This document shows positions 38,452-47,015 of a stretch of 64,000 nucleotides of DNA, piece by piece (the first letter of the stretch is position 1; every line of letters starts with the position of its first letter). The notes beneath the pieces were generated by a model. It had not been told where the DNA came from. It searched no databases and worked only from the letters and a program-made list of their open reading frames with translations. Both the position numbers and the translations under genes were made by a program. Location of the stretch: assembly GCA_021733925.1 (NCBI GenBank), contig JAIPJY010000010.1, positions 62,001 through 126,000 of the forward strand. The letters run 5' to 3'. The DNA comes from Prosthecobacter sp. (GTDB lineage: Bacteria > Verrucomicrobiota > Verrucomicrobiia > Verrucomicrobiales > Verrucomicrobiaceae).

Positions 38452-39604
38452 CTGTTCGCCCACTCGCTATTCTGAAAACCTCCGCATGGAAAGTCTTCAG
38501 CCATCATCCCCGGCCCCGTGGCCGTTTGCTGACGGACGTGTCGCAGTTAGTAAATTATAAATAAGCACGCCCCACTCAGGGCTGCTTTTGAGATTGTACA
38601 AATTATAAAGATCTGGGGTGACAGCGAGCGCCACCCGTCACGAACCACGCGATGGTCCAGAGTTGAAATTACAATGATTTGCTCTGGTTAGAACCACCCG
38701 ATTATCGGACCTGAATTTTTCGTTCAGCGGGTATAGTTTACGCTGAGAAAAAGATCACTGCATAATCTTGGAACCCAGTTCATAACTAGCCGGAGACCTA
38801 AAGAGGTGTCATATAACACGCTGGTAATCAGGTGATTAAATCTGATTCTGAAGGTGCCCGGAAAATCTGATTTCATAATTCGACTTAACCGTTCCAGCAT
38901 GTCGATGGCCTCGCGATCGAGGGGTAAGCTGGGGGGATTCGCGAGGCCCTTTATCCTTGTTCAGAACGCCCGAAGAACTGTGACAACTTCGCGGAAATGT
39001 TGGCGACGAGTTGAAGAGAAAGCAGTGCCGTCGCCCCATCCTGAGCCGACAACTTGAAATTTTTGCCTGCTCAAGTTTCATATCTGGAGTGCCTGAACAC
39101 CGTACTGCCACAAATGAGATTGTACTCGGTGACATCACTCCAGAAGAAACGCATGGCCAGAATCCCTGATTCCTGCTTCAGACCAGGCGGACGGTTGTGA
39201 CCGTCGTCATTTGAAGTGCACAAGTGATACCATTTCACCGATGTACTATTTGGGCCCAAAAAGTACGCTGCCACTTCGAGTTGTACGGATGGTACTTCTT
39301 CGCCGTGATCCAGACTGCCAGCGGCATGTGAATGAATCCGACGTCATTAACATCGCCCGTACTAAAACCGCGGTGAAACAAATGTACATGCTATCGTTCC
39401 TGTGCCTTGTACGCCTGCGAGGATCCCATGTACTAAGAGAGTCATGTCCGTACTTTACGCCCGCGAGAACCCCATGTACTAAGAGATACATCTCCGTGCT
39501 TTACCCCTATGTCCTGGCGTTGTAGCAACTTGCACACCTTCAGCGCAGCGACCCGTCCGGTTGATGCTGCGGCAGCTCCACGCAGCAGTTCCGACAGGTC
39601 GGCG
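38452..39604. other. A/T-richer stretch without supported genes
   Basis: About 1.15 kb upstream of the intron. Short frames on both strands lack start context and recognisable motifs. Composition is lower in G+C than neighbouring DNA, and it contains a 46-bp tandem repeat at 39410-39501. It may be decayed mobile DNA. Confidence 0.5.
39410..39501. repeat. 46-bp tandem repeat, two units plus a partial third
   Basis: The unit begins TACGCCTGCGAGGATCCCAT, contains GTACTAAGAGA and ends GTACTT. Unit 1 is 39410-39455, unit 2 is 39456-39501, and a third begins TACCCC at 39502. About 35 of 46 positions are shared. There is no spacer/repeat alternation, so it is not a CRISPR array. Confidence 0.7.
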
Positions 39605-39841
39605 TTAATTGAGCAGGATGTTCTTCAAGCCTTTACGCACTGTCTCGGAGTTGAGCGCCTTGGTGCTCATCGAGTTATGAGCGTCCAGTGCATCCACGAT
39701 GGCGTTCATCAGTTCGGCGTCCAAATCTGGCGATGTGGCAAACTGCTCCTTTGTATTGTTTGCCGTCTGTTGCCATAGCCCTGCGTCTGTATGGCAAGGG
39801 ACAGCCATGTGATTTTTCGCAGTCTGCAATTCCCCCCGCAT
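39605..39841 (-). pseudogene. Remnant resembling the C-terminus of a type I restriction HsdR subunit
   Basis: The frame encodes LWQQTANNTKEQFATSPDLD followed by LMNAIVDALDAHNSMSTKAL and RKGLKNILLN. This resembles, from memory, the last ~60 residues before the end of type I restriction endonuclease R subunits. Residues before about 22 do not resemble anything, and the frame ends before the usual C-terminal tail. No hsdM, hsdS or helicase part is nearby. It is best read as a fragment left by deletion. Confidence 0.45.
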
Positions 39842-39899
39842 CCGCGTTATAAATACTTAAGCGACCGGGGCTTATCCTTGGCCGTCTCATCCACCCACC

Positions 39900-40112
39900 A
39901 TGCCACGGCGAACCCATTACTCGCCCTGCATCAACCGGGTCGTCATCTGCGCTCTGTATCATGAAGGCCGGCGGCTGCGCCGTCCCATGACACGGCTGGT
40001 CAACGATCTCCTCACCTCCTGTATGCGTGACACGGAGGCCTGGAGCATTGCCGCCAAGCAGTTGAGCGACCCGGCCCAGGGCACAGAACAGGAGGCTGGC
40101 GCCACACGCTAG
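39900..40112 (+). CDS. Small basic hypothetical protein
   Basis: A 70-aa protein, MPRRTHYSPCINRVVICALY followed by RRPMTRLVNDLLTSCMRD, Arg-rich at the N-terminus. The RRPMTRLVNDLL segment looks like a small DNA-binding helix of the ribbon-helix-helix kind, but this is a guess. It is followed by a terminator at 40148-40183 and precedes the sigma-like gene. Confidence 0.5.
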   Translation: MPRRTHYSPCINRVVICALYHEGRRLRRPMTRLVNDLLTSCMRDTEAWSIAAKQLSDPAQGTEQEAGATR

Positions 40113-40147
40113 CCGCATCACACCGCCAAGGCATTCCCCTCCGCATC

Positions 40148-40183
40148 ACACCCGGTCTCTCTCACGAGGGACCGGGTGTTTTG
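40148..40183 (+). terminator. Intrinsic terminator
   Basis: ACACCCGGTC pairs with GACCGGGTGT around a 12-nt loop, followed by TTTTG. It lies 36 bp past the stop at 40112. The right arm and tail (CCGGGTGTTTTGTTGGCGGG) recur at 62791-62810. Confidence 0.75.
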
Positions 40184-40372
40184 TTGGCGGGCGTCTCATG
40201 GCGGCATTCCAACAGCATCAGCACACACAAGGACTGCTCTCCATTAAGAGCATCGTTCGTCATGCCGCCCCGAGGCGGTTCATCAGCCAAACCTGACTGG
40301 TGGCCGCCAACAAGGGCGAAGCTCTGTCTTCATCCCGGCTGCCAGTCGCAACTCCACGAAAGAAATAAACCT

Positions 40373-41020
40373 ATGAGTCCATCAGCCGGGCAAATGCTCA
40401 TTGATCACATCACCCCGCGCCTGCGCAGCTCCATTCCCCGCGTCGTTCAACTCTTCGGAGGGGAGGACCATGAAGAACTGCTGCAGGATTCCATCACCGT
40501 CGCCGCCCAGATGCTTCACAGTGTCGAAAGCGCAGGCAAAGATGTCACTCCCGGAAACATCGCACACTACGTCATTCTGTTCATGAAATCAGGACGTCGC
40601 AGCCAGTCCAGCAGCAGGGCCGACGTCATGGCTCCTGGAACGCAGTTGGATCAAAAGTGCACCGTGCAATCATTGGACGAGCAGGTGAGCTACGGCCACG
40701 ACAGCGACGAATCGGTCACGCTGGGGGAAATCTTGGCGACCGACCGCGAAGACCCCGCGACGCTTGGAGCGAGAAATGTGGACTGGGAAGAGTTCACCCG
40801 CTCACATGATCCACGCTACAGCACGCTGTTGAAAGGGATCGCGGAGGGCCGAAGCATCCGCGAGAGTGGTGACAGCGCCTGGTCGGGCTACCAGTTGCGG
40901 CGAAGGCTCGCCGTTGAACTGCGCGCATATCTGGGAGCAGACGCCATTCCTGATTCGTTGAGAGCTCCAGCCTGGAGAAACAACCTCATCGCACACCGGG
41001 AAAAGCAGGCATGCAGGTAG
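40373..41020 (+). CDS. Sigma-70-like/ECF-type regulatory protein, divergent
   Basis: A 215-aa protein from ATG 40373. It has the shape of a sigma-factor-like protein: EELLQDSITVAAQML near residues 34-48 in the position of region 2, then a linker, and GIAEGRSIRESGDSAWSGYQ near residue 160 where region 4 would have a helix-turn-helix. Similar proteins, recalled from verrucomicrobial and planctomycete genomes, share the phrase TPGNIAHYVI. Promoter-recognition residues are not clear, so it might be a regulator that only resembles a sigma factor. Confidence 0.5.
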   Translation: MSPSAGQMLIDHITPRLRSSIPRVVQLFGGEDHEELLQDSITVAAQMLHSVESAGKDVTPGNIAHYVILFMKSGRRSQSSSRADVMAPGTQLDQKCTVQSLDEQVSYGHDSDESVTLGEILATDREDPATLGARNVDWEEFTRSHDPRYSTLLKGIAEGRSIRESGDSAWSGYQLRRRLAVELRAYLGADAIPDSLRAPAWRNNLIAHREKQACR

Positions 41021-41098
41021 GCACAGTGAATGGCGCGAGCCACGGCATGATGCTTTTGAAGGACGGAATGCATTGAGCCTGTTCAGATCCGCAACCAC

Positions 41099-41131
41099 GC
41101 GGTCCCGTCTGCCACTCTCGGGTGGGACCGC
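41099..41131 (+). terminator. Hairpin downstream of the sigma-like gene
   Basis: GCGGTCCC pairs with GGGACCGC around a 16-nt loop. There is no T run after it. It is followed 20 bp later by a second hairpin. Confidence 0.45.
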
Positions 41132-41150
41132 TCATCCTGAATCCGCATCC

Positions 41151-41186
41151 CTTCATCCCGGCGTTGATCGCAATGCCGGGATGAAG
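41151..41186 (+). terminator. Second hairpin downstream of the sigma-like gene
   Basis: CTTCATCCCGGC pairs perfectly with GCCGGGATGAAG around a 12-nt loop. The following sequence is not T-rich until about 41213 (TTTTTT). It could be a terminator or a transcript-stabilising hairpin. Confidence 0.55.
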
Positions 41187-41307
41187 TTGGTGGAAGCGCG
41201 CGTCGTCGGTGCATTTTTTTAGCTATGCCAGCAAGGCAATATCTTGAACAGGTGCATTAACGCGACCCATGCAGGGAGCACGGATGCAGACCCGGCGAAG
41301 TGGAAAG

Positions 41308-41601
41308 TCACGCAGGGGATGTTGGAGCGGGAAATCGGGAAGGTGAAGAAGGCGAAGGGCTGCGCGGGAGCGCACTGAAGTGCATCTGCTCGATGAGCCA
41401 GTGGCCATGCGTGGCACTCCAGGTGGCCATGAGTTCAAAGGAGTCGAACTGGCTGAGCGTGACGGCGAGGGCAAAGAGCAGCAGGTGTTGGAGCGGGAAC
41501 TCGACCTTGCCGGCCTGGCGGGGATCTTCGATACGATTGATCTGCTCAAGGGATTGGGACACAGACACCGCGCCGTGGTCGGGCAAGTCAACCCAAGTCA
41601 A
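41308..41601 (-). pseudogene. Remnant of an ISAs1-family transposase N-terminus
   Basis: The frame encodes SQSLEQINRIEDPRQAGKVE and continues FPLQHLLLFALAVTLSQFDSFELMATW, matching the conserved N-terminal domain of ISAs1-type transposases (EDPR and the hydrophobic helix that follows). Only about 80 residues remain; the catalytic DDE region is missing and no terminal inverted repeats are obvious. Confidence 0.6.
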
Positions 41602-41852
41602 CCCAAGTGGACCGAGAAGGAGTGGCAGGAGTGCGAGTGATGATGGAGGTGCGTGGCGCTGGTGTTTTGGCGGGCATCAACACCGTGATGTCTCATCCCA
41701 CCACGTTGTACGGCAGTTTCTATCAAATTGGTCATCGGCGTTCATGGGTAGCCCCTAGGGTGTGCCCTCAATAGAATTTGCGCCGCTATGAATTCAATGC
41801 TTGCCCAATTAGCCTCAAAATGTGTAAATCAACAATCTGAAAACGTTATTCT
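41602..41852. other. Upstream region of the pilus-like operon
   Basis: No gene is seen. It contains a short tandem AAGTCAACCC repeat (about 41585-41606) and an A/T-rich stretch from about 41800 to 41850 that probably holds the promoter of the plus-strand operon. Confidence 0.4.
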
Positions 41853-42431
41853 ATGGAAATGCATCTCCTACTCATCTGCCTTGTGACCGCCATACTGGTA
41901 AGTTCTGATGCCAAGGCAGACATTCTGCTCAGCGCGCCCGGAGTGCCCGCAGGCACACGCATTGCGGCCAAAGTGCCGTTCACAATCGGCTACACCCTGC
42001 CGGAATCCTACAAGTTCATCTTCTCCGGCATTCAGGCCAAGGGAGACACGCTTGGGGCTCCGGGTTGCTCTGGAACGAATGGAAATGGCGGGCAGTTTCG
42101 CCTCCAGGCCACAGTCTCAGGAGGCAGCAGCAGCTCCGCACGAGCCGGCAAGATCAAGTTTCGCGACATCCAGGACTACAATTCCTCTCCGCTTCAGACT
42201 CTCCTCATTTCCCCCGTGGCGGTTTTTAAAGCAACGTCCACCCCCATCACCATCAAGCTGGAATGGAAGGGCATTGGAAATGCGCACAAGCCCAACGGGA
42301 TTTTTAACATCTTGGGCGAGTATCAAAAGGCCCCGCCGATTCCGACAGGATCGTTGACCTTCGCATCGAGTGCTTGGGTTCTTGAGGCGAGTCCCAATGC
42401 CGAGGGAACGGTGACAATTGTCCGGGAATAA
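41853..42431 (+). CDS. Exported protein of unknown function, pilus-like operon
   Basis: A 192-aa protein with a Sec-type signal peptide (MEMHLLLICLVTAILVSSDA, probable cleavage after AKA). The mature part is Ser/Gly/Pro-rich with alternating beta-like segments and no recognised family. It lies 14 bp upstream of the next exported protein and starts the operon that continues through pseudopilins to a PilT-like ATPase. It might be a surface or periplasmic component of the machine. Confidence 0.65.
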   Translation: MEMHLLLICLVTAILVSSDAKADILLSAPGVPAGTRIAAKVPFTIGYTLPESYKFIFSGIQAKGDTLGAPGCSGTNGNGGQFRLQATVSGGSSSSARAGKIKFRDIQDYNSSPLQTLLISPVAVFKATSTPITIKLEWKGIGNAHKPNGIFNILGEYQKAPPIPTGSLTFASSAWVLEASPNAEGTVTIVRE

Positions 42432-42445
42432 CACCAAGAAACCCC

Positions 42446-43000
42446 ATGAAATCTGGAGGCTCATTCCAACCCGCAACGCGCTTCGGCGCGCTTCTTCTCG
42501 CTATCATCGCAACCACAGGCCGGGCGCATGCCCAGCCGGCTCGGGATGTCGTGAGCGAAGAAGCCCTGCGGCAGCAGGTGACCTTAGCACCCAACCTTAA
42601 ATCTCAGCTGAGTTCCAAAGCCCGGCCGCTTACGAGCCCGGCGCCGGCCATTGAAAGCTCCCTTTGGAAGAATTCGATCATTCTCGCGGATGGCGAAACG
42701 TTCACACTCGTACCAGTCGGAGCCATCCTGCATCTTCCTGTGGAACTGAGAACACGCGTCGTCGCCAAACCACAGGGCGACTTTACTTTTTGGCCGAGCT
42801 TTTTGAAACGCAATGCCGCTTGGCTGGCCGCCAAAGAGGTCTCGCTGACACTTTCACGCGGCAATGCTCAGGAGGCGAACGCCCTGCTCAAAAGCCTTTC
42901 GTACGATCCGCGCCTTGTCGTGGCGACTTATAAAGAAGGGCCAATTACCATCCTTGAACCTGCAACCGCAAGCTCGGGTGCCAACCGAACACCGCCATGA
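42446..43000 (+). CDS. Exported protein of unknown function, pilus-like operon
   Basis: A 184-aa protein with a signal peptide (FGALLLAIIATTGRAHAQ). The mature region includes LADGETFTLVPVGAILHLP, beta-rich, and a helical stretch LSRGNAQEANALLKSL. No family is recognised. Its stop overlaps the following start by 4 bp (ATGA at 42997-43000), tying it into the operon. Confidence 0.7.
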   Translation: MKSGGSFQPATRFGALLLAIIATTGRAHAQPARDVVSEEALRQQVTLAPNLKSQLSSKARPLTSPAPAIESSLWKNSIILADGETFTLVPVGAILHLPVELRTRVVAKPQGDFTFWPSFLKRNAAWLAAKEVSLTLSRGNAQEANALLKSLSYDPRLVVATYKEGPITILEPATASSGANRTPP

Positions 43001-44082
43001 CTTCGAAAACGCTTTTCTTGTGTTTATTCGCCACGGGGTTACTCGGTCAATCCCCAGAAGCCTGGGTACGACAAACGGACCTAGCAACCGGTCAAATTTA
43101 TGACACCCCCATCACGGGAACCGGCGGTGCATACACGTCCCCCATGTCGGTGAGTAAAGCGGGGGCGCGCTATGAGCTCTTCGCGCGTGGCACGGCCTGG
43201 GACAGCAACATCTACCTGCTCGACACCAAGATCGTCGGCACCTACAACCCCGAGACAACCATCAGCATCGTCTCAGAAGACGACTACGTGCGGGGTGAAG
43301 CTGCGAGCACCACATTCGTGAAACGCACACGTGCTGACCGCCCCTTCTCGGTGAACATCCAGGTGCAGGGTCTTGTTGATGGCAGCAGCAATCCGGCGGA
43401 ACGCTCGGTCTATCTGGCCGTCCATGGCAAGAACTACGATCCCGCGACCTATTCGTCGCTGAACCAGCCACAGTATTTGATCGAAGAATCCAATCTGGAA
43501 AACGGCACTTACACTTTTGGTCCGATCTATCATCAACTGACCTCCCCTACCATGTCTTCGGGGAATGGGGAGCAATCTTTCACCTTTGTTCGCTATGCCA
43601 CTCATCAGGTGCCCGACACCATCATCGCGCAGCCGAAGATCGAGATCTGGCCGGTGGCGTCGGCGAGCGTAAGTGTCATCACGGCACGTCAGGTCTTTAT
43701 TGATCGCATTCCTTCCCTCGTGGTAACGCTCAGCCATCTTTACCCGGACTCCCGCAATTATGTGCAGATCTACAAGGGCAACCAGGTGCTGGGAACCACC
43801 GGAACGCTCATTAAAGGGACCGAGCTGCGCTTCGGCAGGCACTACAATCCAGACCAGACGGAGAGTTCCACCAATGTGCCGCAGAGTCTGTCTGTATCGA
43901 TTGATGACCTCTCCAACTATGCCTCCGAGGATGGCACCTACACGCTCGAGGTCATCACCCACACACCTTTCTTTGGGCGTGCGGCTGAACGTTTGTACCA
44001 TATTACCTTTGAGGTGGACCGCGTCATCACATCACGCGGTCAAATCAGCACCATGGAGATTTCCCGCCCGATTTCGCCATGA
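42997..44082 (+). CDS. Exported beta-rich protein of unknown function, pilus-like operon
   Basis: A 361-aa protein with a signal peptide (MTSKTLFLCLFATGLLGQS). The mature part is rich in Thr, Ser, Tyr and Val in short alternating segments, suggesting beta-sandwich domains such as those of surface or adhesin subunits. No known domain could be named. It overlaps both neighbours by 4 bp. Confidence 0.7.
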   Translation: MTSKTLFLCLFATGLLGQSPEAWVRQTDLATGQIYDTPITGTGGAYTSPMSVSKAGARYELFARGTAWDSNIYLLDTKIVGTYNPETTISIVSEDDYVRGEAASTTFVKRTRADRPFSVNIQVQGLVDGSSNPAERSVYLAVHGKNYDPATYSSLNQPQYLIEESNLENGTYTFGPIYHQLTSPTMSSGNGEQSFTFVRYATHQVPDTIIAQPKIEIWPVASASVSVITARQVFIDRIPSLVVTLSHLYPDSRNYVQIYKGNQVLGTTGTLIKGTELRFGRHYNPDQTESSTNVPQSLSVSIDDLSNYASEDGTYTLEVITHTPFFGRAAERLYHITFEVDRVITSRGQISTMEISRPISP

Positions 44083-44534
44083 ACCTGCCATGTCGCCAGC
44101 GCCTCCGTCCGCACGGAAGTCTGCTGATCGAGGTGTCGGTGACTCTCGCGCTTACTTCAGCACTGGCGCTGCTGATCATGCGCGCCTCGCTGCTTGCCAT
44201 TTCAGGCAATCAATGGACCATTATGCAGACACTGACAGACGCCTATCTCTCACGCGAAAGCGCTCTGTCCAACCGGCTCCCTTATGCCGACCTCACCAGC
44301 GTCCAGTCCGCCTGGCCGAATCTGGATACTGATCCTGCAAAAGAACAAACCGTCACACTGGGACGCGTCGCAGGCGGTCAGGTGGTGCAAGGAACCTTGA
44401 AGCGCTTTCGCACCTCTGAGGTCGCGTCCAATCTGGAGGCTCCGCTGACGGTTTGGCGGGTGTATTCGATCCTGAGTTATCGCATCGGCAGCCAAGAGTA
44501 CGTGAAGAGCCGGTCCACCCTGCGTCTGCAATGA
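44079..44534 (+). CDS. Pseudopilin-like protein (GspI-like position)
   Basis: A 151-aa protein whose N-terminus has the class III signal of type IV pilins: a short basic leader ending in HG, then SLLIEVSVTLALTSALALLI. Glu5 of the mature protein is present, and a ~20-residue hydrophobic helix follows. This fits a minor pseudopilin that would be cleaved after the Gly by a prepilin peptidase and inserted into the inner membrane. It is the first of three pseudopilin-like genes in a row and overlaps both neighbours (ATGA). Confidence 0.75.
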   Translation: MNLPCRQRLRPHGSLLIEVSVTLALTSALALLIMRASLLAISGNQWTIMQTLTDAYLSRESALSNRLPYADLTSVQSAWPNLDTDPAKEQTVTLGRVAGGQVVQGTLKRFRTSEVASNLEAPLTVWRVYSILSYRIGSQEYVKSRSTLRLQ

Positions 44535-45061
44535 AACAGGCACTCCATCGCAGTTGCCTGAACCACCACGGTTTCACCCTGGTTGAGATATCCACAGCCA
44601 TGGGGCTGATGGTCATGCTCAGCGGTGCCCTAGTGGTCATGGTGCAGCAGCATCTCAGTTTCATGGCAATGGCCCGGCGACAGACCTTTCTTACGCAGGA
44701 GGCTCCGCAGATCGGAAATATTCTGGGCCGTATCGTTCAACACGCGGACCACTTCTTCATCTACCCCAGTCATGCAAGCGCCATCGGCGGCGGTTCGCCA
44801 GTGATTCAAAATGGCAGTGCCGTGCGGTTGTTTTTCAAAACCGCTGTCCAGACCACCCAAGAGCGCCTGATCGCCGCTGAGACCGACGCCAGTGGCACTT
44901 CGCTGCGCTTCTACGCACCGCAGCCCGACGGCACGGAAACTTCCTGGCTGATCTGCCAGGGACTCCAAGGCGCGACCTTCAATGCCAGCGAAGGCATCCT
45001 CACGGTCACCCTCACCGGACCGAACGGCGAAGAGATCACCTACTGTGGAGGTGCCCGATGA
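44531..45061 (+). CDS. Pseudopilin-like protein (GspJ-like position)
   Basis: A 176-aa protein from ATG 44531, inside an ATGA overlap. The leader ends HHG, followed by FTLVEISTAMGLMVMLSGAL, a textbook prepilin cleavage and N-methylation site with Glu5. The C-terminal ~120 residues form the soluble head. It resembles the GspJ-type minor pseudopilins in position and size. It is followed by a 4-bp overlap with the large third protein. Confidence 0.78.
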   Translation: MKQALHRSCLNHHGFTLVEISTAMGLMVMLSGALVVMVQQHLSFMAMARRQTFLTQEAPQIGNILGRIVQHADHFFIYPSHASAIGGGSPVIQNGSAVRLFFKTAVQTTQERLIAAETDASGTSLRFYAPQPDGTETSWLICQGLQGATFNASEGILTVTLTGPNGEEITYCGGAR

Positions 45062-47007
45062 ACCCTCGCGCGGTAACACACAATTCTGGTTATGTCTCGC
45101 TGCCGATCGTCACCGGACTGGCCATCATGTTCACGGTCAGCCTGACCATGCTCTTCAAGAACACGCTGATGAATCGTGATCAGGCTTCGAAGACACAACT
45201 GCGCGTGGACTACCGTCAGCGTGAAGAGGCCTTCCTGCGCGCACTCGTGGCCACGTTTCCGAGCAAGGCAATGGAATGCATGAAGGCCAATCAAGCCGAG
45301 GGAACCGCCTATGCATGGAACACGATCTTTGCCGAGGCCGTGACGCTCTCCGCTTCGTCACAACGCCTCTCCCCAGACATTCTGCAAAGTCTCAATCTGG
45401 ACGGCAAACTCAGCGGTGATGTGGGGGATCATGGCAGCGCCGAGGTGCAGAGCTGGATCACTTCGCTGAAGGGAGAGCCTGGCCGGGTGACGCCCGGCAC
45501 CACGGCTTACGCTGACATCTTCGCCCTGCCCGCCTTCGCCGGAAAAGTGCCGCCGCTGCTGGATGCAGACGCCACGATGCAAACCGCCGACGCGCTGCGT
45601 CCGATCGTCACGCCATTGAAGCACTACAACACCCAAGCCCCAGGTTTGCTGGCAGATGTGTCCGTGCATCCGGTTTACAACCTGATCCCCTACCCCAACA
45701 TCCGCTTTGGATACGCCGCACCTGGCGAGCCTTTTGTGGCCAAACGCAACTGGTGGGCCTTCACCGTGAACTACGGCAGCAGCAACAGCACCGTGGCCCG
45801 TCATTATGTGCTGTCGCTGTATGAGATTCCCTCCCAGATGCCGATCGAGGCTGCCACTTTCGCGGCCATTGGCACCCACCAAGACGGCACGGCGTGGAAT
45901 GTGGACACGGTAAATATTGAAGGCTCCGTTTATGCCGCACGCATGAGCGTCTCTGGATCTTATGGCGCGGCACGGCTTTCAGGTCGCAGCGGAATCAAGA
46001 TGACGGCGGATCTCGATCTGGGCGGTGTCTCCGTAGGATCTGATTTTGACGCGCTGGGCGAGCGCGAACGCCTCCAGGCTGAACAAGGCACCGATGTGCT
46101 GCCGGTCGCTTTGTCGGCCAACTCCGGGCGTCTCACCTTTTTGCCTCTGCCCACGGGTTCCGGCTACCTCCATCGCAGCCCGCTAGGCCGCACGCTAAAT
46201 GCGTTTGAGGAGTATACCTCGGGAGGTGAGCGCTGTCGCATCACTGTCGAGGCCACGGCAATGGTCAGCTACGAAGATCAAACGCCGACCACCATTCGCG
46301 TATGTTTTGCAAATCCAGCCGGCGGCACGAACGAAGTTATCCTGCAGCGCGGCAACAACTGGCCTACCATCTTTGAACCAGGAGGCACGGGAGTCCCTTT
46401 CCAGACCGAATTGACCAACAACAATCGTTCCTGTCTCACTTTTCATCCGTCACTGCTGGATGCGTGGTTGCAGGCACAAGGAGCGGCCAGTGTGGCAACC
46501 AACAACAGCCTCCACTTTGGCGTGGACCCGTCGCTGAACCCGATCGAGGTGCGCGTCGTCAGCGATCCACCGGCCATGGAGGACATGTGCGTCATCATTC
46601 GTCAGGGGAAGGATCTCACGAACTATACTGCGGGGCTTAGTATCATCGCCCCCTTGCGAATCTATGTGGGAGATGACCTGAACGCCATTCCTGCGGTGTC
46701 TGTTCCTGCCGGTTCAGGTCTGGCGGACGGCACTGAGTTCTACCCGCCGCTTTCCATTTTCGCCGCCGAACTGCGCGTGGGCACCACCGGTTTCAATCGC
46801 CCCATTGAGCACCATGGACAGCTCGGCAGTCTCGTTACCAGCGGTGCCACCGCTTGGCAACCGCTGGACATGAAATCCGGCAGTGATGACGCGGTGCATT
46901 CCGACAGCATTTCCGCTGATCTCAAGCCGTTGCGCAGTCCCGCCGAGCTGCCGCCGGTTCACCCCATGAACTGGCTCGTCGTTATTGAAGAGATCCCTCA
47001 AGACTGA
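45058..47007 (+). CDS. Large GspK-like/Verru_Chthon-cassette-A-like protein
   Basis: A 649-aa protein. The N-terminus reads SGYVSLPIVTGLAIMFTVSL, a prepilin-like hydrophobic start that lacks the Glu5 found in most pilins, as in GspK, the tip protein of type II secretion pseudopili. GspK is usually about 300 aa, so this is about twice as long. It follows I- and J-like genes in the same order as gspI-J-K. Verrucomicrobia also have Verru_Chthon cassette proteins with large A components; this may be related. The soluble part is beta-rich and Gly/Thr-rich. Confidence 0.6.
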   Translation: MNPRAVTHNSGYVSLPIVTGLAIMFTVSLTMLFKNTLMNRDQASKTQLRVDYRQREEAFLRALVATFPSKAMECMKANQAEGTAYAWNTIFAEAVTLSASSQRLSPDILQSLNLDGKLSGDVGDHGSAEVQSWITSLKGEPGRVTPGTTAYADIFALPAFAGKVPPLLDADATMQTADALRPIVTPLKHYNTQAPGLLADVSVHPVYNLIPYPNIRFGYAAPGEPFVAKRNWWAFTVNYGSSNSTVARHYVLSLYEIPSQMPIEAATFAAIGTHQDGTAWNVDTVNIEGSVYAARMSVSGSYGAARLSGRSGIKMTADLDLGGVSVGSDFDALGERERLQAEQGTDVLPVALSANSGRLTFLPLPTGSGYLHRSPLGRTLNAFEEYTSGGERCRITVEATAMVSYEDQTPTTIRVCFANPAGGTNEVILQRGNNWPTIFEPGGTGVPFQTELTNNNRSCLTFHPSLLDAWLQAQGAASVATNNSLHFGVDPSLNPIEVRVVSDPPAMEDMCVIIRQGKDLTNYTAGLSIIAPLRIYVGDDLNAIPAVSVPAGSGLADGTEFYPPLSIFAAELRVGTTGFNRPIEHHGQLGSLVTSGATAWQPLDMKSGSDDAVHSDSISADLKPLRSPAELPPVHPMNWLVVIEEIPQD

Positions 47008-47015
47008 GCCCCAGC

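Noticed and set aside
38836-39138. A 100-codon minus-strand gene in the A/T-richer region
   Set aside because: Residue use looks random, no start context or family.
39410-39501. CRISPR array
   Set aside because: Units are directly adjacent, diverged and lack spacers; no cas genes are nearby.
41223-41591. A separate small gene on the minus strand
   Set aside because: It is another frame of the ISAs1-like remnant and is low-complexity.
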